DNA of 64,000 bases from Streptomyces cellulosae (lineage in GTDB: Bacteria > Actinomycetota > Actinomycetes > Streptomycetales > Streptomycetaceae): the NCBI RefSeq assembly GCF_000721105.1, contig NZ_JOEV01000008.1:62001-126000 (forward strand). The letters run 5' to 3'. How positions within the stretch are numbered: the stretch's first letter is position 1; every line of letters begins with the position of its first letter. The translations under genes were made by a program, and so were the position numbers. The notes under the pieces are model-generated. The model had not been told where the DNA came from. It saw only the letters and a program-made list of their open reading frames with translations, and ran no database searches. This document shows, piece after piece, positions 58,808-64,000 of the stretch.

Positions 58808-59255
58808 TGATCTTCGCCACGTGGCCCGTGGCCCGGACGTTGTACAGGGCCCGTTCGACCTTGCCCTGTTCGTCCACGACGATCGTGGAGCGGATGACGC
58901 CCATGTAGGTCTTGCCGTAGTTCTTCTTCTCGCCGTAGGCGGCGTAGGCCTCGGTGACGGTCTTTTCGGGGTCTGCCAGGAGGGTGACCTTGAGGTTTTC
59001 CTTCTCGCGGAACTTCGCCAGCTTTTCGGGCTTGTCCGGGGAGATGCCGATGACGTCGTAGCCGGCGGCGGCCAGGACGTCGAGGTTGTCCGTGAAGTCG
59101 CAGGCCTGCTTCGTGCAGCCGGGGGTCAGGGCGGCCGGGTAGAAGTAGACGATGACCTTGCGGCCCTGGTAGTCCGACAGGGAGACGTCTTTTCCGTCGG
59201 CGTCGGGGAGGGTGAAGGCGGGGGCCACGTCACCGGGCTGGAGTCGCTCGCTCAT
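58788..59255 (-). CDS. bcp: Thiol peroxidase, Bcp/PrxQ family
   Basis: A 155-residue atypical two-Cys peroxiredoxin that reduces hydroperoxides with thioredoxin. The peroxidatic Cys is C47 in YPAALTPGCTKQACDF and the resolving Cys C52 is five residues on, as in the helix-type PrxQ group. The tail KIIKDLGI is normal. ATG 59255 (MSERLQPGDVAPAF) is the family start. It converges with the GNAT gene, and their 3' ends overlap by 20 bp. Confidence 0.93.
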   Translation of the reverse strand: MSERLQPGDVAPAFTLPDADGKDVSLSDYQGRKVIVYFYPAALTPGCTKQACDFTDNLDVLAAAGYDVIGISPDKPEKLAKFREKENLKVTLLADPEKTVTEAYAAYGEKKNYGKTYMGVIRSTIVVDEQGKVERALYNVRATGHVAKIIKDLGI

Positions 59256-59362
59256 CGGGCCAGCGTAACCGGGGGTCCACATCGTGCGACGCGGCGCGGA
59301 GCTGACAGACTGTCCAGAACAAGCGGCAGCAACAGGTATCAGCTGACTTCGGAGGCCCTACG

Positions 59363-59692
59363 GTGGCGGACACGTCGGACACGAGAACACCGGCGCAGAT
59401 CGAGGCGGACATCAAGCGCCGCCGCGAGGTGCTGGCCGAGACGCTTGACGAGCTCGGGGTGCGCGTGCACCCGAAGACGATCGTCTCAGACGCGAAGGCC
59501 AAGGTCGTCTCCCATGTCGACCACACGCTGGGCCGCGCCTACGTCGGGGTCAACCGCGTGGTGAGCGACGTCAAGGCGCAGCTCGTCGACGAGGCGGGCG
59601 CACCCCGGCTGGAGCGGGTCGTGCCGGTCGCGCTCGTGCTGGTCGGGGTGGTGGGGCTGCTGGCCCTGGGAACCCGGCGGCGCAGGGGCTGA
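59363..59692 (+). CDS. DUF3618 membrane protein
   Basis: A 109-residue protein. Residues 9-35 are the DUF3618 signature (TPAQIEADIKRRREVLAETLDEL), followed by a helical linker (PKTIVSDAKAKVVSHVDHTL) and one C-terminal transmembrane helix (VVPVALVLVGVVGLLALG) with a basic end RRRRG. The family occurs widely in actinobacteria with no settled role. Start GTG 59363 follows GGAGGCCCTACG. It diverges from bcp. Confidence 0.83.
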   Translation: MADTSDTRTPAQIEADIKRRREVLAETLDELGVRVHPKTIVSDAKAKVVSHVDHTLGRAYVGVNRVVSDVKAQLVDEAGAPRLERVVPVALVLVGVVGLLALGTRRRRG

Positions 59693-59745
59693 GCGATACG
59701 ACCCGCCGGCTTACGGTCGCGGCGAAGGCAGGTAGGTTCAGTGGT

Positions 59746-60102
59746 GTGAGCGCCAACAGAGACGAGCAGAGCACCCAGCACGACAAGCTGCCCATCCGGA
59801 TGCTGCACGACCGTGTACTCGTGCGGCAGGACGCCGGCGAGGGCGAGCGGCGTTCCGGTGGCGGGATCCTGATTCCGGCCACCGCGGCCGTCGGGCGCCG
59901 GCTGGCGTGGGCGGAGGTCGTGGCCGTGGGGCAGAACGTACGGACCGTCGAGCCGGGTGACCGGGTGCTGTTCGACCCGGAGGACCGGGCCGAGGTGGAG
60001 GTGCGGGGCATCCCGTACTCGCTCATGCGCGAGCGGGATCTGCACGCCGTGGCCGCGGACCGGTTCGAGGGGTCGGAGGACTCGACGGGGCTGTACCTCT
60101 GA
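59746..60102 (+). CDS. GroES-like co-chaperonin family protein
   Basis: A 118-residue protein with a Cpn10 fold: IRMLHDRVLVRQDAGEGERRSGGGILIPATA in parts, AEVVAVGQNVRTVEPGDRVLF and a C-terminal part that differs from GroES. Real GroES is 95-100 residues and lies next to groEL; here no groEL is near and the N terminus has 15 extra hydrophilic residues. It is therefore a paralogue, and its chaperonin partner is uncertain. The start GTG 59746 follows GGTAGGTTCAG. A terminator shared with the convergent penicillin-binding protein gene follows. Confidence 0.8.
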   Translation: MSANRDEQSTQHDKLPIRMLHDRVLVRQDAGEGERRSGGGILIPATAAVGRRLAWAEVVAVGQNVRTVEPGDRVLFDPEDRAEVEVRGIPYSLMRERDLHAVAADRFEGSEDSTGLYL

Positions 60103-60127
60103 CGCAGTACCGCTGATCCAGGGTTCG

Positions 60128-60162
60128 AAAGGGCTGATGACCTCCGTCACCAGCCCTTTTGG
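60128..60162. terminator. Bidirectional terminator
   Basis: AAAGGGCTG (60128-60136) and CAGCCCTTT (60151-60159) pair, extended inward by TGAC/GTCA past one mismatch, and a TTGGTTTT run follows. It separates the GroES-like gene (+) and the penicillin-binding protein gene (-). Confidence 0.85.
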
Positions 60163-60177
60163 TTTTGCGTTCCCGTG

Positions 60178-62607
60178 TTACTGGCGGCGCGTGGTCGTCA
60201 GGCCGGGCCCCACCGTCGTGCCTGTGTTGCCGCCTCCCGGTGTTCCGCCGGGGTCGCCGCTGGTTCCCTCCGTGGTGCCGCCGTCCCCTGTGGTCCCGGT
60301 GGTGGTGCCGCTGCTGGTTCCGTCGGTGGTGCCTCCGTCGGTGGTGGGGGTGCCGCCGTTGGTGCTGGGGGTGCCGCCGCCTGTCGGGGTGCCGCCGGTG
60401 GGGCCGACTGTGGTGCCGCCGTCGGTGGTGGGGGTGGGGGCGCTGGGGGTACCGCCGCCTGTCGGAGTGCCGCCGGTGGTTCCGTCCGTGGTGCCGCCGT
60501 CGTTCTGGCCGCCGGTGGTCGGGTCGGTGGGCACGTCGGTGGTCGGGGCCTGGGATGCGTCGGAGCCCGGCTGGAGGTCGAGGTCGAAGTCGGTGACCGG
60601 TTTGCCCTTGAGGGCGTTCTTGGTGAACTGCGCCCAGATCTCGGTGGGGGCGCCGCCGCCGTTGATCCGGTTCAGGCCCATCGCGCCGTAGAGCGGCTCG
60701 TGCTTGGCGGTCACCGGGTCCTGGCCCATGACGGAGACGACGGTGGCGAGGTCGGGGGTGTAGCCGGCGAACCAGGCGGCGGTGTCCTTCTCGGCGGTGC
60801 CGGTCTTGCCGGCGGCGGGGCGGCCGGCGGCCTGGGCGGCGGTGGCGGTGCCGTTCTCGACGACGGACTGCAGGATGGATGTCGTGGTGTCGGCGGCTTC
60901 GCGGCTGACGGCCTGGCTGGTCTTCTCGCGGGGCAGTTCGACCTCGTCGCTGCCGTCCTTGGTGATCTTCTCGATCATCGTGTACGTGCCGTGCCGGCCG
61001 TGGTTGGCGAGGGTGGCGTACGCCTGGGCCATGTCGAGGACGCTGGCGGTGGAGGTGCCCAGCGCGATGGAGGGGGACGCGGTCAGGTCGGGCGTGTTGG
61101 CGGGGATGCCGAGGTCGACCGCGGTCTCCTTGACCTTGTCGGAGCCGACGTCCACGGCCATCTGCGCGTACACCGCGTTGACGGACTTGTCGGTGGCCTC
61201 GCGCACGGTGATGTCGCCGTAGGAGGTCTGGTCCTCGTTCTCGGGGGCGTAGGTGCCGCCGTCCCAGCCGACGACGGGGCGTTCGTTGGTGCCGTCGTAG
61301 ACGGTGTTCGGGGTGATGACGCGGCCGTCCTGCGTCTCGGAGTCGTTCTGGACGGCGGAGGTGAACACGAACGGCTTGAAGGTGGAGCCGACCTGGAAGT
61401 CGCCGCGGGTGGCGTTGTTGGTGTACTGCTTCACGTAGTCGATGCCGCCGTACATGGCGATCACCTTGCCGGTCTTCGGGTCGACGGCGGCGCCGCCCGC
61501 GCGGACGTACCTGTCGACCTTGCGGTTCTTCTTGTCGAGCTTGGCCATCAGCTGGTCGTTGACGGCGTCGACGAAGGCGTCCTGCTTGCTCTTCTGCAGG
61601 GTGGTGGTGATGCGGTAGCCGCCGGCGTCGAGCTGGTCCGCGGTGAGGATCTTGTTCTCGGTGAGGTAGTCCTTGATCGCGTCCCGGACGTAGCCGCGCT
61701 GTCCGGACATGCTGGTGGAGGCGGTGGGCTCCTTCGGCATCGGGAATTTCATGCCGGCCCGCTCGGACGCGCTCAGCCAGCCCTTGGTGACCATGCCGTT
61801 CAGGACGTAGTTCCAGCGGGCCTCGGCGGCGGCCCTGTTCTCCGGGTGGGCGACGACGTCGTACTCGCTGGGCGCGTTCAGCAGCGCGGCGAGGTAGGCG
61901 CCCTTTGCGGCGTCCAGGTCGATGGCGTCGACGCCGTAGTAGGCCTGGGCGGCGGACTGCATGCCGTAGGCGTTGCGGCCGAAGTAGCTGGTGTTGAGGT
62001 AGCCCTGGAGGATCTGGTCCTTGGACTCGGTGCGGTCCAGCTTGATCGAGATGAAGAACTCCTTCACCTTGCGGGTGACGGTCTGTTCCTGGGCCAGGTA
62101 GTAGTTCTTCACGTACTGCTGGGTGATCGTGGAGCCGGACTGCTTGCCCTTGCCGGTGGCGGTGTTCCAGGCGGCGCGGACCATGGCCTTGGGGTCGATC
62201 GCGGACTCGGTGTAGAAGTCGCGGTCCTCGGCGGCCAGGACGGCGTGCTGGGCGTCCTTGGAGATCTTGCCGAGGGAGACGCTCTCGCGGTTGACCTGGC
62301 CGTCGCGGGCGAGCTGGCTGCCGTCGGCGTACAGGTAGACGTTGCTCTGCTTCATGGCGGCCGCGTTGGCCGACGGGATCTTGACCATGGAGTAGCCGAG
62401 GAAGAACAGGCCGGTCAGCAGCAGGATGCCGATGATGAACGTGCCGAGCACGATGCGCCAGGTGGGGATGATCCGCCGCCAGCCGGTCCGCTTGGGCCGC
62501 TTCGGCTTCTTCCCGGCCTGGCCGCCGGACCCGGGCCCTCCGGCCGCTTCCGGCTGTGTCGATGCCCAGCCCGGATTCGGCTGCTGCGGCTGCGGCTCGT
62601 CGCTCAT
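60178..62607 (-). CDS. Class A penicillin-binding protein (bifunctional)
   Basis: An 809-residue peptidoglycan synthase. An N-terminal hydrophilic tail and one membrane helix (near 45-68) precede the GT51 glycosyltransferase domain, with AAEDRDFYTESAIDPKAM and SGSTITQQYVKNYYLAQ in its substrate cleft. The transpeptidase has Ser408 in GSTFKPF, SVN in ATDKSVNAVYAQ and KTG in AAGKTGTAEKD. The last 110 residues are a Gly/Thr/Pro repeat region outside the membrane. It polymerises and cross-links the wall. ATG 62607 is chosen because longer frames lack the family N terminus. It is leftward, opposite the GroES-like gene. Confidence 0.93.
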   Translation of the reverse strand: MSDEPQPQQPNPGWASTQPEAAGGPGSGGQAGKKPKRPKRTGWRRIIPTWRIVLGTFIIGILLLTGLFFLGYSMVKIPSANAAAMKQSNVYLYADGSQLARDGQVNRESVSLGKISKDAQHAVLAAEDRDFYTESAIDPKAMVRAAWNTATGKGKQSGSTITQQYVKNYYLAQEQTVTRKVKEFFISIKLDRTESKDQILQGYLNTSYFGRNAYGMQSAAQAYYGVDAIDLDAAKGAYLAALLNAPSEYDVVAHPENRAAAEARWNYVLNGMVTKGWLSASERAGMKFPMPKEPTASTSMSGQRGYVRDAIKDYLTENKILTADQLDAGGYRITTTLQKSKQDAFVDAVNDQLMAKLDKKNRKVDRYVRAGGAAVDPKTGKVIAMYGGIDYVKQYTNNATRGDFQVGSTFKPFVFTSAVQNDSETQDGRVITPNTVYDGTNERPVVGWDGGTYAPENEDQTSYGDITVREATDKSVNAVYAQMAVDVGSDKVKETAVDLGIPANTPDLTASPSIALGTSTASVLDMAQAYATLANHGRHGTYTMIEKITKDGSDEVELPREKTSQAVSREAADTTTSILQSVVENGTATAAQAAGRPAAGKTGTAEKDTAAWFAGYTPDLATVVSVMGQDPVTAKHEPLYGAMGLNRINGGGAPTEIWAQFTKNALKGKPVTDFDLDLQPGSDASQAPTTDVPTDPTTGGQNDGGTTDGTTGGTPTGGGTPSAPTPTTDGGTTVGPTGGTPTGGGTPSTNGGTPTTDGGTTDGTSSGTTTGTTGDGGTTEGTSGDPGGTPGGGNTGTTVGPGLTTTRRQ
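60240..60535 (-). repeat. Degenerate GGT/PTGG repeat in the PBP C-terminal tail gene region
   Basis: GTGCCGCCG-containing units recur across 60240-60535 and encode Gly-Gly-Thr-Pro and Thr-Asp-Gly-Gly-Thr blocks (for example GGTPTGGGTPS twice). The units are unequal in length. It is probably expansion-prone. Confidence 0.6.
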
Positions 62608-62807
62608 GTCGTGCACGGACTCCTGTTTCGCGTCGTACGTTCCCGTACGCCTCGTACGCCTTCTGCGTCCCCTGTTGAAGACTCTCGCACCGGGCGTTCC
62701 GTTCCCGGCAATCGGCACGCGTCCCACCCGAAAATGCCTGGCACACCGCGTCACCGGCGCACTAGGCTCCTGCGCTTCGGTGTCTCGCGGCGAGGAGGGC
62801 GACAGCG

Positions 62808-63608
62808 GTGGGTGCGGCGCGGTTGTACGTTGCCGTCGCGGCGGGGGGATTCAGACGGTACGCGACGTATCGGGCGGCTACGGCCGCGGGGGTGTTCACG
62901 AACACCGTTTTCGGGGTGATCCTCGTCCACACGTATCTGGCGCTGTGGGACGAGCGGCCGCATCTCGGGGGGTACGACCAGGCGCAGGCGGTCACCTATG
63001 TGTGGCTGGGGCAGGCGTTGCTGGCGGGGCTGGCCATCCAGGGCGGGGGCTTCGAGAACGAGCTCATGGAACGTATCCGCACGGGTGATGTGGCGATCGA
63101 CCTCTATCGGCCCGCCGATCTTCAGATGTGGTGGCTGGCGAGCGATCTGGGGCGGTCGCTGTTCCAGTTGCTGGGCCGGGGCGTGGTCCCCTTCGTGGTC
63201 GGGGCGTTGTTCTTCCCGGTGGCTCTGCCGGACGATCCGCTGATCTGGCTGGCGTTCGGTGTCGCGGTCGTGCTCGGGGCGGTGGTCAGCTTCGGGATCC
63301 GCTATCTGGTGGCGCTGAGTGCCTTCTGGCTGCTGGACGGCAAGGGCATGCTGCAGCTCCTGATGATCACCGGGGTGTTCTGTTCGGGGATGACACTGCC
63401 GCTGAACGTCTTCCCGGGGGTGCTCGGCGAGGTCGTACGGGCCCTTCCGTGGTCGGCGTTGCTGCAGTTGCCCGCGGACGTTCTGATGGGGAAGGCCGAT
63501 CCGCTGGGTGCCTACGTCTTCGCGGTGGCCTGGGCGGTGGTGCTGCTGGTGGGCGGGCGGCTGCTGGAGTCGGCGGCGACGCGCCGGGTGGTGGTCCAGG
63601 GTGGGTGA
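62808..63608 (+). CDS. ABC-2 type transporter permease (first)
   Basis: A 266-residue membrane protein with six predicted helices, of the DUF990-like ABC-2 group. Helices include AAGVFTNTVFGVILVHTYLAL, VTYVWLGQALLAGLAI, VVLGAVVSFGIRYLVALSAFW and AVAWAVVLLVGG. It carries the group motif IRTGDVAIDLYRPADLQ (the connecting loop). Such proteins pair with a second permease and an ATPase as exporters. The second permease gene starts inside its last codons (63601), and the ATPase gene is not seen in the window. GTG 62808 follows GGCGACAGCG; it diverges from the penicillin-binding protein gene across 200 bp. Confidence 0.82.
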   Translation: MGAARLYVAVAAGGFRRYATYRAATAAGVFTNTVFGVILVHTYLALWDERPHLGGYDQAQAVTYVWLGQALLAGLAIQGGGFENELMERIRTGDVAIDLYRPADLQMWWLASDLGRSLFQLLGRGVVPFVVGALFFPVALPDDPLIWLAFGVAVVLGAVVSFGIRYLVALSAFWLLDGKGMLQLLMITGVFCSGMTLPLNVFPGVLGEVVRALPWSALLQLPADVLMGKADPLGAYVFAVAWAVVLLVGGRLLESAATRRVVVQGG

Positions 63609-64000
63609 GTCGAGCCGTCCGGTGGAGTCGAGCCGTCCGGTGGGGGCGAGTGGTCCGGTGGGGGCGAGTGGTCCGGTGGAGTCGAGTCGTCGGGTGGGGG
63701 CGAGTGGTCCGGTGGAGTCGAGCCGTCCGGTGGGCGGGCTGCGTGCCTACGGGCTGATCGCCGGGATGTGGATCCGCTCCAGCCTGGCCTACCGCGCCTC
63801 CTTCGCCATGACCGTGCTCGGCAATCTGCTGCTGTCCGGGCTCGACTTCGTCGCGATCTTGCTGATGTTCTCGCAGGTCGACGCGCTCGGCGGCTATCGC
63901 CTGCCTGAGGTCGCGCTCCTGTACGGCCTGTCCGTCACGTCCTTCGGTCTCACGGACCTGATGTGCAACTCGCTGGGCCAGCTGGGGCAGCGGGTGCGTG
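63601..64000 (+). CDS. ABC-2 type transporter permease (second), cut by window end
   Basis: The first 133 residues are visible. The start GTG 63601 overlaps the upstream stop by 8 bp. An in-frame run of seven 18-bp repeats encodes ESSRPV/GASGPV hexapeptides (residues 3-44), followed by GGLRAYGLIAGMWIRSSLAYRASF in parts, then helices NLLLSGLDFVAILLMF and VALLYGLSVTSFGL. The body resembles the partner permease of the first ABC-2 gene. The repeats are unusual for this family, whose members normally start near the first amphipathic helix, so a later start such as GTG 63730 is possible. Confidence 0.78.
   Translation, partial: MGESSRPVESSRPVGASGPVGASGPVESSRRVGASGPVESSRPVGGLRAYGLIAGMWIRSSLAYRASFAMTVLGNLLLSGLDFVAILLMFSQVDALGGYRLPEVALLYGLSVTSFGLTDLMCNSLGQLGQRVR
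63607..63732 (+). repeat. Seven 18-bp tandem repeats in the second ABC-2 permease gene
   Basis: Units GAGTCGAGCCGTCCGGTG and GGGGCGAGTGGTCCGGTG occur in the order A A B B A' B A at 63607, 63625, 63643, 63661, 63679, 63697 and 63715. They are in frame and encode Glu-Ser-Ser-Arg-Pro-Val or Gly-Ala-Ser-Gly-Pro-Val. Confidence 0.95.

Noticed and set aside
60023..62746. 907-codon and 914-codon frames over the penicillin-binding protein gene
   Set aside because: One is Arg/His/Pro-rich and the other Gly/Val-rich, with no domains. The penicillin-binding protein frame carries all catalytic motifs.
63128..63757. 209-codon frame across the two ABC-2 permeases
   Set aside because: It is a shadow: out of frame with both permeases, Gly/Arg-rich, with no membrane helices. 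The overlapping frames 62808 and 63601 carry them.

Overview
The window is chromosomal DNA of a Streptomyces (very high GC, GTG and TTG starts, ATGA/GTGA stop-start overlaps, an SsgA-like sporulation protein, DasR-type operators). From memory, the gene order follows the S. coelicolor block running from sigU (SCO2954) down to about SCO2896; I could not check this by alignment. I see no insertion sequence, prophage, CRISPR array or replication origin. Most of the sequence is conserved core chromosome, with small accessory insertions.

Layout. 1-3777: the end of an ECF sigma factor (sigU-like), its zinc anti-sigma factor and a HelD-type RNA polymerase-associated ATPase. 3778-8841: a candidate small RNA with a strong terminator, NAD-malic enzyme, HU protein, murA (with a degenerate copy of its 3' end downstream), a YqgE-family protein and a DUF3039 protein. 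9118-13892: a sugar ABC importer (lipoprotein plus two permeases) in one operon with a GH20 beta-N-acetylhexosaminidase. 14160-19703: a molybdenum hydroxylase (xanthine dehydrogenase-like) operon with unusual features. 19825-27173: a small kinase-like ATPase, a tandem SUKH-4 protein, tRNA-Cys, an MFS transporter, a Doc-type toxin-antitoxin pair, an SF2 helicase and an IclR regulator.

27353-33553: a Lon-like secreted protease, then a leftward glycine-betaine-type ABC importer flanked by an ArsR-like regulator and an Lrp regulator, with 4-hydroxyphenylpyruvate dioxygenase diverging from the Lrp gene. 33554-43582: a TPR protein, an FAD-linked oxidase, ssgG, two RDD membrane proteins, a small membrane protein, a secreted M6 metalloprotease and a short protein of unknown function. 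43652-48496: the NAD salvage genes pncA and pncB, clpS with its DUF2017 partner, and an amino-acid permease. 48626-51704: a JAMM protease, a LacI regulator, an unannotated 31-codon cysteine leader peptide, a CysO-like sulfur carrier and CysM.

51726-64000: a membrane-anchored MazF-like protein, a metallo-beta-lactamase-fold hydrolase, the GlcNAc PTS genes nagE and nagF with three DasR-like boxes between them, RNase PH, a lipoprotein, RdgB, tRNA-Leu, a multi-module HNH protein, a GNAT enzyme behind an attenuator-like hairpin, Bcp, a DUF3618 protein, a GroES-like protein, a class A penicillin-binding protein and two ABC-2 permeases, the second cut by the window end.

How the parts work together. 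The hexosaminidase/ABC operon and the nagE/nagF pair both serve chitin and GlcNAc use, probably under DasR. The JAMM, CysO and CysM genes form the protein-bound-thiocarboxylate route to cysteine, with a probable cysteine-sensing leader. The items most worth a second look are the cysteine leader peptide and the CysO tail, the Doc toxin without its catalytic His, the ABC ATPase without its H-loop His, the molybdenum subunit without its catalytic Glu together with its partner's His-rich extension, the four-module HNH protein, and a 47-bp repeat found the same distance upstream of two unrelated genes.
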